A stretch of 64,000 bases of DNA from Thamnaconus septentrionalis (Eukaryota > Chordata > Actinopteri > Tetraodontiformes > Monacanthidae): positions 12,941,466 to 13,005,465 of the forward strand of contig CM020514.1 of assembly GCA_009823395.1 (NCBI GenBank), in the 5' to 3' direction. Below the pieces are notes generated by a model. The model was not told the DNA's origin. It saw nothing but the letters and a program-made list of their open reading frames with translations, and ran no database searches. The position numbers were made by a program, and so were the translations under genes. Position 1 is the stretch's first letter. Each line of letters begins with the position of its first letter. This document shows positions 25,101 through 64,000 of this stretch, piece by piece.

Positions 25101-27187
25101 TTGGCGTAAAGCCAAAACCCAGCGCAGAGCAGTACTGCAATGTTCTGGCAGCAATTCATTCAGAGTCCTTTGACAAACCCCAGTTGAACCCAAACCAGCT
25201 GAAAACTGTGAAGCGTGCTGTGCAGCAGTTTTTTAAGATAATCCACACTCCGGAAGACCAGTCCTATGCAGAGAAAGTGAAGGATCTGTATCTTCCCGCT
25301 GTAGATGGAAAATTATACACGTCAAACACACTCTACTACAACAACACTTGCTTTGAAATCAGACGTTTGGAAAATGCGCTGAAGAACAAGGCGCTGTTGC
25401 TTCAGAGCCTTAGTAAGTGTTATTTGGGCATGGATGCCTATGAGCATAACAGATTGCTGCAACTCCTGCCTGAGAAGTTCCGGCCTAAAATGCTCTCCGA
25501 GCTGACCGAAGAGAGAGTGGTTGAAGTAAAGATGCAGCTTTGTGAGTTTGGGGCCGACTGTGAATTCAGTGGATGGTTTGAAAAACATCTGTCTTCGCCA
25601 CCATTGAGACATGGTTTGATATGCCTCATCAGAGGCCAGTCACATGGGAAAATAACACAAGAAGATGCTGCCGACATGTGCACAAAGACCTTTGGCAGTA
25701 TTAAGATTGTTTGCTGTAAAAACCTGGAGACAAAGCTTTGGCTGGACAAACAACCACTGAACAGAACTGCCAATCAAACTGATGTTTTTGTCAAACAGGA
25801 GCTGGAGGCTTGCATCTTTTACCTAAAACATAACGAAGACATGGCTCCCAAGGTCATCAATGACATCAATATGACTTTAACAAAGCAGATTAATGCTCTC
25901 TTGGGCCACAAAATTTCCTCACATCATCTTCCAGTTTTGGGACAGCTCCTTACGTGCGACACTCTTGAAGACGTTAAAAAAGCTCTGGCCAAGAATGGGA
26001 TCCGAGACAGCGGCGAAGCGGAAGGCTTGCTCTTCAACCCACCGGCGCCTGGAGCAGACATCCCAGAGGAATGGCACGATTCTTTAGACATGGATTTCCT
26101 TAACGTCTTTGAAGATGGCGAATATGTCGGATACAGCACGAATGACAAGTACATCTACGCAGTTATTGTTGAAGAGCTGCCTGGGAACGCTGGACCTCAT
26201 TCAAGACGGTACAAAATAGATATTGGAGAAGATGAACCAATTGTAGTTAGTTGTCTTGATCTCTACCAGTTTAAACGTCAGAGAAAACCAAAGGCAACAG
26301 AGACTTCTTGCAGGGACCTGGTTCTTGTGGATAGAGCTGCACCACATTCTTCACATTCATCAGCCACAAATTCCTCACCTTCATCAGCCACAAATTCCTC
26401 ACCTTCAAGACCATTACCTGGCTCTGTGGAGGAAGCTAAAAGGGAAATTGACAAACGTCTGGAAGAGATCTGGATTCTCCCCAAAGAGGAAAGGCAGAAA
26501 GCAATCAAACGGATGTTCCTGAGGTGGCACCCAGACAAAAACCCTGACTGTGAATCTCTTGCCACAGAGGCCTTTAAATACTTGCAAAATCGGATTGAAG
26601 AACTGCAGAAAGGAAACGGAAAACGCACAGGCTCATCCTCTCAAAGCAGACACTCAGATTTCAGCGACTTCTTCCGGCAGTGGGATCAGGAGGCCAGAAA
26701 TCACAGACGGGGCAGAGAGAGATTCTCCCGAGCCTATCGCTCCTACAACTTCTACTCTTACAACAGAGATGTGCCGAGGCCTAACAGAGAGGAGGCCCAG
26801 CGCTGGTACAGACAGGCTCGCTGCGATTTGACAGCAGCTCACAACGACACTGGCAAAGGAAGCACAGAGTGGTGCCTTTATAAAATCCATCAAGCAGTGG
26901 AGAAGGCCCTCATAGCTGCAACATATAGAAAGCACGGCCAAAATCCATTACCCAGCACCATCTCAACATTGGCTGCACAGGCTTCCCTCTACAGTGACAA
27001 CCTCAGAGATCTGTCACAGATGGTGCAAACCCTGAAGGCTCTTGGCGTGGATGGCAAAAAGACTCAGTACCCCAGCGCCCACCCATTCCCCCACATTCCA
27101 AACCAACAGTTCAAGTCTGAGAATGAAGTGTTAGCGCTGGACATAGCTTCCAAGCTTCTCTGTAAAATAGAAGCATACGTGTCCTGA
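13121..27187 (+). CDS. Sacsin-like giant co-chaperone (SACS family); N-terminus unresolved
   Basis: Sacsin-family proteins are HSP70-linked chaperone scaffolds. Exons: 13121-13208, 13624-13735, 13914-14060, 14153-15584, 16029-16114 and 16209-27187, about 4,281 aa in one frame (human sacsin 4,579). Three sacsin repeats begin with HSP90-like ATPase folds. Repeat 1: [29 protein letters not shown]. Repeat 2 starts near 18300: [25 protein letters not shown]. Repeat 3 starts near 21290: [26 protein letters not shown] DnaJ domain (26419-26615) has its HPD at 26528-26536, and a HEPN domain fills 26790-27184. A Ser-rich tandem repeat (26344-26412) precedes the DnaJ domain. A possible earlier exon, 11361-11533 (donor GTAAGG), joins in frame but has no ATG. 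No ubiquitin-like domain is seen. The exon 14153-15584 donor (AG|GTTTTG) is weak. Fish have sacs paralogues, so the exact symbol is left open. Confidence 0.93.
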
Positions 27188-29690
27188 AGTAAGACATTTG
27201 ACATATTAAATTAGGCAATTACACACACTGGACCATTACCAGACCTGTGACCATGTGATCAGTCAGCTAGTTCTGGCTGACCTAGCTCTGCAGGCGTTGC
27301 ATCATTTTTGATTTTTTTTTCTTGTTCATTTAATTGATGTTTAGGATGAGAGGATCAGGATTTTCCTTTGGCCAGCAAATTTGTATTAATCACCTTTCCA
27401 ATGTTTCATGCATGATAATGTACTACTGAAATCAACTCATTAACAAGTTGCCTTCCGCGATATACTACTGCCATTCCAGTTCTGTTTTGTAGCACTTTTG
27501 ATTTATGGATGTATGTAACACGCATTAGAAAAAAAAAATCACTTCATGTTAATTTGTTCAAGGAAATGAATAATTTTTAACCCATTATTCCTGTTTGTTC
27601 TTTGGGCGTGTACTTTTGAAGATAAAAATATGTTAACTTTACACACAGACTGATTGCTGAGTTACTTGTTACTGACAGATGCATTGGTGTTTATGACGAT
27701 GAATGCTAAATCATGGCACTGTAAAGCTCTGTATGTCTGTATGTATCTTTCTTTTTTGGGACATTTTTCAGGGACTTTCATGGCTCTTACAAATTTACTC
27801 AACACAACACAAATAAATACTTCAAACACCCACAGTACTGCTTTTCCCATGTAAAAAAAACCCAACAACATCACTGTACTAGTCTTCCACAGTAATGGTG
27901 AACATATGAAGAAGCTTGAACCCTTGGAAAGTGATGCACATTTTCAAGTGAGAACAAACTATAACCAGGTTAAAAGCCATTTTTATTTAAGAAATCATGT
28001 TATGAAAATAATGACGACTAACCATATAACTGACAAACGCATCTCTCCGTACGCTACGGGCAAAAGTTGGCTCTGGAGGATGGAACGCCTCGGAGCCATG
28101 CTCGGAGTGCGCTTCGTCTCACCCTGGAAGTGTCCGCTTTGCGTCTTGCGCTTTCTCGCAATTACATTAAAAAAAAAAAAGTTTACACGGCTCGTCAATT
28201 CTCTCGTCGACCTCCACACAGGAAAATACACTTCAGATACATTTGGAGAGGGAGTAGTGAGAATTAGGCTTCCCGACGTCTCCGCCGCCTATTAATAATT
28301 TACATAGAACCTGTACATACTTACAGCAGGCCGCAGCCTGTTCATGAAGAAACAAAGGAATGTGCATATTGAAAAAACAACAAGAACAGCACAGCAACGT
28401 AGAGTGAAGTTATCCATACAAATTTATGGTTTTTTTTTAAGCGCATTCAACACTTGCCTCGTATAGTACATGTGCCTGTACTCAAAAAAGGTGATCACAA
28501 CATCCCCGCGGTCGTCCGGCGCTGCTACATCTTCCAGACTTGTGCTGATAAGCACACATTGGGCACAGAACACATGAACAAGCGACTATGGCGTGAGTGT
28601 GTGTCTACGATGGCTGCTGTAAGGATCAAGTATGTTCGTCTTCGATCGAGATGAGAAGATTTTTGGGTGCAGTAAGAGCAGGATTCACCTCGACTAACCT
28701 CCCTCTGCATATTCCCTCCAAATCCACAGCTCGTACTCTTTGCTTTTGTAAAATAAGAGCCGGGATTGGAACAAGCACTGAGGAAAAAACAAAAAAACAA
28801 ACAAAAAAAAGAATTAAGGCTCGATTTGTATTATTTGGCACGCTGCTACTAGAATGCAACAGTAACCCTGCACACCTCGTCCTAACTGGGGCTCACCTGC
28901 CTGCTGTCGCTCCCCGACACTTTCCCAATCGCCCACATTCTTGCTTTGCTTCAATAAAACAAGGAAACGCGAGACGTTTCAGGTTTAAAAAAAATTACGA
29001 GTCACGGTTTCTCTCTCCGCCTACACACTCAAAGTGCCGCTGCCAGGGGAAGTTGCATATCTTTTTCGAGCGGACTGTCCACCGTCCGTCCCAACGCCGA
29101 CGGGACGTCACTCTGAAAACAAAATAGCTTTAAAGCGAAGCGCAGTGATAAATGCGGGAAAGAATTCACGGTGAAAAGCTTTAGAGCTGCGATGGCACGG
29201 GAGCCTGCACTGTGCTGTGCTGCGCTGTGCTGAGCGGTGCGTGGCAGGGCAAACAAAGCTAACATTTAGGTCTTTATTTCCTAGCTTTATGAAATAAATT
29301 GTAAATGGCACAGTGTCGTGTTGTAGCTTAAACCCTTCAGGACTGCGATCTGGCGTTAAGGAGTCCAACGTTATTTGTTAATTTGTTTTTTTTACACACT
29401 TCCTCGGACCCAGAATGCCCTCCGGTAACTTGGCCCAGGTGAGAAAATCACACGGAGAGAAACACGCACGGGAGGATTTAGTCCACAGGCCACCACGACA
29501 CTGTTCACCTCTCTTTCATTTTACCTGTGGGTCGAGATAGGGGCGGAGGGGGGAAAAAAGGGGCAGGTCGGAGCTCCATTTCTCACAAACGCAAGCCCTG
29601 CTAACAGCGCCTGGCTGTGGCTGCTGCCCCCTGCTGGCTCCTCTTTGTCACTGTCCACGCGGAGGCGCTAATCGCTACCGAAGGTCCCCA
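27188..29690. other. Convergent 3' UTRs: sacsin-like (+) and dip2a (-)
   Basis: A plus-strand AATAAA at 27812-27817 probably ends the sacsin-like transcript about 630 bases after its stop. A minus-strand signal (TTTATT at 27982-27987) would end dip2a, giving it a 3' UTR of about 1.7 kb. The signals are only about 165 bases apart, so the transcripts end tail to tail. I see no further coding region or RNA gene. Confidence 0.65.
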
Positions 29691-58239
<28,549 letters not shown>

Positions 58240-58474
58240 CTGCACAGACGGGGACAGACAGAGGAACAGAGAGAGAGGAAAAAGAAGAAAAAGAAGAAGG
58301 GGGGGGAGCAGAGAGATGAGTCATTAGCTCAGCCGTACCCTGGCGGCGGCGGCGGCGGCGCTGTGTGCCTGCGCGCGTGTATGTGTGCTCGCACAAATGC
58401 CAGAGGATCACGCTGCCAGGCTGGTTAAACTGGCACCGCGGGGCACCGGGGAAGGGTGCAGCCGCAGATGACCG

Positions 58475-58562
58475 CGTCTAACTCGCTGCCATGGGGGCAG
58501 CGAGTTAGACGAGTTAGTTAGGCGAGTTAGCGAGTATTTTGCTGCCATGGGCAGCAAAATAC
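58475..58562. repeat. Two adjacent perfect hairpins sharing a GCTGCCATGG core
   Basis: First hairpin: 16-bp arms 58475-58490 and 58496-58511 (CGTCTAACTCGCTGCC and its exact complement), loop ATGGG. Second hairpin: 13-bp arms 58534-58546 and 58550-58562 (GTATTTTGCTGCC and its complement), loop ATG. GCGAGTTAG-type repeats lie between them. Confidence 0.9.
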
Positions 58563-60701
58563 AGCAAAAGTGTTTCTGAATACATCTGTGATATCATCAG
58601 TGACAACATGCAAAAAAAATAAAAATAAATCATTTGTCTCTCCCGACTGGTATGTTCCCCTTTGAGCCCGTTCCCCAAAAAGTGAAATCACCGCTGACGT
58701 CAGCCTTGCAAATGAAGCCATCTCAGCTGTCCAACACGAAATTTATAGGCAGCCTGTTAAATAAGGACAGAGCTGGGTGTTATTTAAAAAAAGAAAGCCC
58801 CATTCGAAGGGACGGCAGCAGTTGTGCCGAGCCTGGAATTCAAATGCAACAGATGAAGGCAAGAAGGAAATGAGGCCCGAGGGAGACAGAGAGGGATAAT
58901 GGGTGGTGTAAAGTTAACTGGGTGCAGTTTGACGAGTGTCATCGGCGATAGGAACATTATTTTTGTGAGGAATAATTTGCAAAACGCCTGAAAACTGGCG
59001 ACAAAACCGCAAACCGCTTTGAAAATTCAATGTGGCCTATGTGCATGTTCGCCAGGCGTGGGTGTGTTCAAGTGCCAAACCCCAAAAAAAAAAAAACAAC
59101 TTCATCTTCATTATCAAATTATGACACAGGCAGTAATTGCATCACCTTCTGGCAGCGTGTAGCTGTGAGCGTTCATCTCTGAACGATTCTCATTAACACT
59201 TCACAAAGTGCCTGATTAAGCCAAAGAGAAAATGATTTCAATCAGTGCTTGGAGTGGAATGTACTAGTACAGCAGTTCTATACAAGCACAGCCCATTCAC
59301 CGATTAAACATAACATAAAGAAATTCCACCGGCACACCGCAACGCTGTCATGTTCAAGAGTTCTCTTGAGTGTTCTGGCTGGTTCTGTCGGCCGTGAGCG
59401 GCTGCGCTGTCGCCGTGCTGCTGCATGTCAGACGCTATTGTGGGTTGACGCCGGTGTGTGCGTGTATGTTTGTGTGTCACTCTCGCAGACAAAGGAGTTA
59501 CTGATTCGCTTCGAGAGGAGTGACTGACAGCACCCGCATGTGTGCATAAGCGTGCTCCCACATCTGACCTTTAGCAAGTACCAACACCTCTAAAGATGAG
59601 TGTAAAAATGACAAAAGAGCTGATAAGGAATGCTTTGAAAGACGGAGGCCCGTTTTTGTGCGGTGCACCAGTCAAGGTGTGTGTTTGCCTCGCTGGAGGT
59701 GAAGTAAAGAAAAACAAGCAAGAACCTTTCCAATTCTTTGTGCCGCCACGGGGAAGAAACCGTTTTCAGTCAGTCAAGAAACTGCATTGGATTTCAGCAC
59801 CGATAAGATTAGGCATGATGAAGCCAGGAAGTCCATAGACGCCCAGGAAAAACAGGAAGTGACCGCCTGCCAAGCAATGGCTAAAGAGGTTAGCAAAGAA
59901 GCTCCAGCGGCGGCATCAGTTTTATCAAAACTGGGTGATAAATTGACCAGTAAAAAGAAACAAAAACAGCTATTTTTGGGTGAACAACATGTTTTTTCTT
60001 TTACATTTTTTACATATTTTACATTGCAACTTATTATGGGAACAGTCACATCTTGGCAACACTGTAAAATTTGATGTGTGGCTACAATGTTTAACTAGAT
60101 GAAACAAACTCAAGACTGCCCAGTTTCGATGTGATAGTCAGATGGTTTCATTCATCACTTATTATGGACTGGAGATAAAAACCAAAGGATTTCGCAAAAC
60201 ATTCCACGCGGCATGCCAGCTTCTAAACGCTACGCAAAGCAAACACTCCTCACGCACACATATCTCACAGCCTTTCATAAAGGTGCCTTGTGTTGATCCC
60301 CTGCTGCCTTGAACACAACAGCATGTTGGTGTGAAAGCAGGTGCCGTCGGCCGGCTGGCCGGTCGGTCTGTGGGTCACGCTGGCTCTGCCGCGCTGCCGG
60401 CTGCTTCTGAGTCATCAGCAGCGAGTGAATGCCTCCACTGTCGAGCCTCCAGCGGAGCCGCAGCAGGGCAACAATGCGTTGCGCTGTCCGCCGGTCCACC
60501 CGGCTGACCCGACGCGGAGCATGCACGCGGCACATCAGCCGTTGTGTGGCGAGCAGGCCCAGTCGAGCCGGGCTTCGAGACTTATCTTTCAAATTAGGGG
60601 CAAGAACTTTTGTCTTTATACACGGCGGAAACACTGAAAATTGGATCCAGGTGAAATTGAAAAAGAAAAAAAACATTTTTTGTAAACACCTACCGCCTGA
60701 A

Positions 60702-60705
<4 letters not shown>

Positions 60706-60736
<31 letters not shown>

Positions 60737-60904
60737 ATGTGCATGTGTGTGTGTGTTTGTGTGCGTGACCAGCCATTTAACCTGCGCTGGTTCGAACACT
60801 ATCATAAAAAAGGAGGATTAAATTGTCAGTGTGCAGCCAGTTGCCAGTAATTAAGCTGAGAGGAGACAGTGGGATGCTGGGGGGTGGAGGGGAGATGGGG
60901 GTGC

Positions 60905-60938
<34 letters not shown>

Positions 60939-60948
60939 GGGGGGGGGG
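60706..60948. repeat. TG microsatellites and a G run
   Basis: Imperfect TG run at 60706-60765; pure TG at 60906-60935, continuing into 13 G at 60936-60948. Between them lies ordinary intronic sequence. Confidence 0.9.
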
Positions 60949-62556
60949 CGGGGGGGCAGAGCGGCAACACATAATTGCGCCACCGCAAGTGACAGAGGGC
61001 GAACCGAACCGCCGAGCTCTGGCTCCTGTTTGTCCTCGCTACAGGCTCTGGCAGGTAATTTGGCTCGTGGAGAAAAGGGGGAGAAGGTGCGTTCAGGAAC
61101 AAACAGTCAGGGTGTTTCCCTGATGGGGGAAATGAAAAAGCGTAAGAAATGCTGAGGTGATGGAGGCGAATCGTCCATCGCACACACACAGCCCAGTCAC
61201 AACTTTTCATCCTCATCAAAACTTACAGAAAGATTCACAAACGATCATTCTTTGCCTTTTGTCTCTCTTTCAGCCTGTATAGTAGTAGAGTAATGCTGGA
61301 CTCCATCACTCGGCTGTGACCTGATTTCAGAGATTTTTTATTATCGTGAAAATCATCCAGCGCTGTTACCATAAGCGCTGCTCTCCCAGACCACTGAACC
61401 CAATTTGACGTGTCAGAGGGTCAATCTTGAAAACTGACGTTCACATCCGCTGTTTGTTGTCCATTTGACTTTTATCGACTGCCTGGCCAGTGGTGCAAGT
61501 GACAGATGCCTACTGCGTGGGGCAGCTCCTCTGATGAGGCCCATCGCAGAAGTGCAACCGCTAGGTCTTCAGTCGGACACGTCGCATTCCTCCACAAGCC
61601 GACGCAAACACATTAAGGCGAGGTAATAAAGGTCGGGATGAAGACGGAGAGGTCGGCTCTCGCCAGGGCGCAGCATCCACCGTGTTATTTTTCTATTCTG
61701 TAATACATATCGAAATAATATGATGCAATAATGAAAAAGCGCAAAAACTGCTTTATTCCAAAAACAAAAGCAAAAAGAGGAAAAACCTTTAATGTCTTTG
61801 CCATGTGGCCAGGCCAGTCACCCTCTTCTCCAGAGTGACAGGCCAGCCATGGACGTGGCCCCACCCACTCTGAATGTCAGTTCCCCTGCCAAGATGAGCC
61901 ACAATGTGCCAGCGCTGCTGCCAAGCCGGCAATCAGCCGTCTGCCCTTCAGCCGCAGAAAAGCGCAGTTAAATATTCAGGAAGGGCAACGTTTAGTCTCT
62001 CCGAAGCTCGTTTGCGTCCAATCTGACAAAAGCAGATGCAGCCAGCGGTCGTGTGGCATTAGCTGCCAGTGGGCCGACACAAAGGCTGCTTCCAAAAGAA
62101 AAAACAAAAACCTGAGCTTTACCTTGGAAGAGCGGCGAGATGCTTTTCCCCCGGTGCATATTTGAAGGGACCGAGTGCAGACAGGAGTTATTTCACGTGC
62201 TTCTAGGCACCTCTGCCCAATATTTGTCCAAAAAAAGCAAAAGACACAAACATAAAACCTGCAGTTTTCATCATTAAGACTCGGCACTTGAAAAGCTAAA
62301 AATGTCGCTTCCAAATACGATTTAAACGAAGAAGAAGAACAGAAAAGGGACCGAGAAGATCCGCAAAACAGACCCGACCACGTGTACGGCTTATTATCCC
62401 GTGTGCATGACAGAGTCATTAAGCCGGCAGCAGGACGGCAGAGTTAAAGTGCAGCGTGCGGTGACCACAGCCGACCCTTAATTAAAATGTCTGAGCGCAC
62501 ATGCAAGACTCGGGCAGGACAACTCACATGCGAGCGGCGATGAGGCGTCTCCGGCG

Positions 62557-62640
62557 GGGGAGGGAGAAGTGGACGAAGAGGAAGATGAGGGTGAGGGTGA
62601 GGAGGAGTAGGAGGAGGAGGAGGAGGAGGAGGAGGCAGCC
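62557..62640 (+). repeat. Purine-rich (GAG)n stretch
   Basis: GAGGAAGATGAGG-type text passing into about eight GGA triplets. It is intronic for dip2a, and the coding-like frames across it are low-complexity artefacts. Confidence 0.8.
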
Positions 62641-63127
62641 GGGGTCAGCGGAGGCGAACGCGACAAAGTCAGCCGAGTCCTGCTGTCACCCTAATCAAGA
62701 CTCTTGGGCATCCTTTGTCTCCTTGCTGCTGGTGGAGCAGGAGAGTGAGGGAACCCATCTCCCCTCACTCTACTTTCTCATCACTCCCCCTCCCCGCTTT
62801 CAAACCCCATACTCGAGAGACCCCCCCACCCCCACCCCACCCCATTTCCATCGAAGCTCTCACTCCCTCCCTCCGCTACTCTATCTCACTCTTTCCATCC
62901 CTCTCTCCTCCGCAGCTCAGGTCTCCACACAAAGCCGGACTGGGCTGCTGGATTAGGGTGTCAAAGCAGACCCCCTGCCCCCACTTTCCCCACATACCAG
63001 TCTCCCATACACACACACATACACACACACACTGTACAAGAACTACTGCAAAGCCATCGCTTACCTGCTTCAACATGTTTATCCCGGTTACCTTATCTGA
63101 GGAGCATTGAGCTCTTTTTTCCCCTCA

Positions 63128-63166
63128 TGTGACTGTAAAGTGCCTCGTCAGCACTTTACAGTCACA
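63128..63166. repeat. Perfect 16-bp inverted repeat (hairpin)
   Basis: Arms 63128-63143 (TGTGACTGTAAAGTGC) and 63151-63166 are exact reverse complements around the 7-base loop CTCGTCA. No T run follows, and no gene ends here. Confidence 0.9.
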
Positions 63167-63963
63167 ATGTCAGCCAATAATCACAGGCTCATATCGCACA
63201 TGTGGCCGCTTTGAGAGAAAACGCCGCCTTTGTTTATCGAGGAAAGGAGAAGCGATCCTTGTAAAAATACAACTTAATTATTTTTTTTCTGCGTCTTTTT
63301 GCGTGTAGGTCAGTTGGGGTTTCTGCAGTCCTGCTGCAGAATCTGGCCCCAGCACCTCACGGCAATGCATAGCTTGATAAGGATTATTCAGACTATTGGG
63401 GCTGCACAATTATGTAAATTCTCACAAAGAGACTGAGATGAGAATGCCGACTACTGCTGCCATCTACCACGGTTATAAGCCTCGATCACACGTCTAAAAC
63501 CAGTTTAAGTGGCCTGAATTACTTACCAAAAGTGTTTATTGTATATACAAACAGCTTGATCACATCCCTTTGCAAGCAGGCAAAGCATCGGCGTGGAATT
63601 TAAAGGCAAGTGTCTCCTCAGCTTCTTTTGTTTTGTTTCGATGTTTTATCTTTTTACGGTCAAAGTCATATCAAATTGCCATCATATGTGTGACATAAAT
63701 TCTACCGGAAGGCGAAAGTCAGCCTGGGATCAAAGGGGCGTAAAGGGGTAAGTGTTACAGGAGAAGAGGGGCTGATTGAAGATGACAAGCAGCTTGACAC
63801 AGAGAGCCAGCTGGAGGGGAGTTGGAAGGGGGGTGAAGGGCTTAGAGCTCGAGCTTTAGGGAGAGTTTGGGGACAGAAGGCGGGGATGAGGAGAGCAGGG
63901 CAAAGGGATAAAGAATAAAGCAGGATGAATGACTAAAAGGTAATGACTTCCACTTCCTTTCAC

Positions 63964-63996
<33 letters not shown>

Positions 63997-64000
63997 ATAG

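Larger units (their letters stand above)
58240..64000. other. dip2a intron 1 (continues past the right edge)
   Basis: The exon at 58239 begins mid-codon (G|GA GAC ATC). The expected first exon, whose end reads about LAELELELSEG in human, is not found anywhere in this stretch. The interval holds perfect hairpins (58475-58562, 63128-63166), TG runs at 60706-60765 and 60906-60935 (the latter followed by a G run to 60948), a GAG-rich stretch at 62557-62640 and an AC run at 63966-63992. I see no other gene. Confidence 0.6.

Noticed and set aside
62478..62956. Serine-rich and arginine-rich frames near 62500-62950 as dip2a exon 1
   Set aside because: They come from the GAG-rich low-complexity stretch; none ends in the expected donor phase or in LELELSEG-like sequence.
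63128..63166. Rho-independent-type terminator or CRISPR repeat
   Set aside because: The window is vertebrate nuclear DNA; a single hairpin without repeats, spacers or a T run supports neither.

Overview
The window is nuclear DNA of a vertebrate, almost certainly a ray-finned (teleost) fish. Genes have short GT-AG introns, proteins resemble human orthologues closely, and introns carry fish-type repeats: Tc1-like and hAT-like MITEs, LINE 3' tails, and long TA, CA and TG microsatellites. A tRNA-Asp matches the vertebrate consensus. There is no bacterial-style operon, CRISPR array or phage signal.

Layout, left to right. (1) The 3' part of ercc1 (+, 176-3282, seven exons) encodes the XPA/XPF-binding and helix-hairpin-helix half of the DNA-repair protein. 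Its second visible intron holds a foldback element around a telomere-like 198-bp satellite. (2) Complete prmt2 (+, 4450-8215, nine exons, 421 aa) encodes an SH3-containing arginine methyltransferase. (3) A C2H2 zinc-finger gene lies on the minus strand (8859-10280) and converges on prmt2, apparently with overlapping 3' UTRs. (4) The interval 10281-13120 holds zinc-finger 5' sequence, a tRNA-Asp(GUC) and a TA-rich mobile element. (5) A giant sacsin-like chaperone gene (+, 13121-27187, about 4,281 aa visible) has an 11-kb terminal exon with two of its three ATPase-like repeats, a DnaJ domain and a HEPN domain. (6) dip2a fills the rest on the minus strand (29691-58239, 37 exons assembled in one open frame, 1,546 aa). 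Its first exon is not found and probably lies beyond base 64000.

The genes are functionally independent: nucleotide-excision repair, protein arginine methylation, transcription factor, chaperone, and adenylate-forming lipid or acetyl-CoA metabolism. The prmt2 and dip2a association recalls human 21q22.3; ercc1 and the sacsin-like gene are additions relative to human. Exon joins were made by reading splice sites and checking that phases close: 585 nt for ercc1, 1,266 nt for prmt2, 4,640+1 nt for dip2a, 12,844+2 nt for the sacsin-like gene. I did not find a previously undescribed biochemical system. The most unusual structures are the ercc1 intronic foldback/telomere-like satellite, a repeat family linked to TA microsatellite growth, UG tracts abutting two 3' splice sites, and perfect hairpins in dip2a intron 1.
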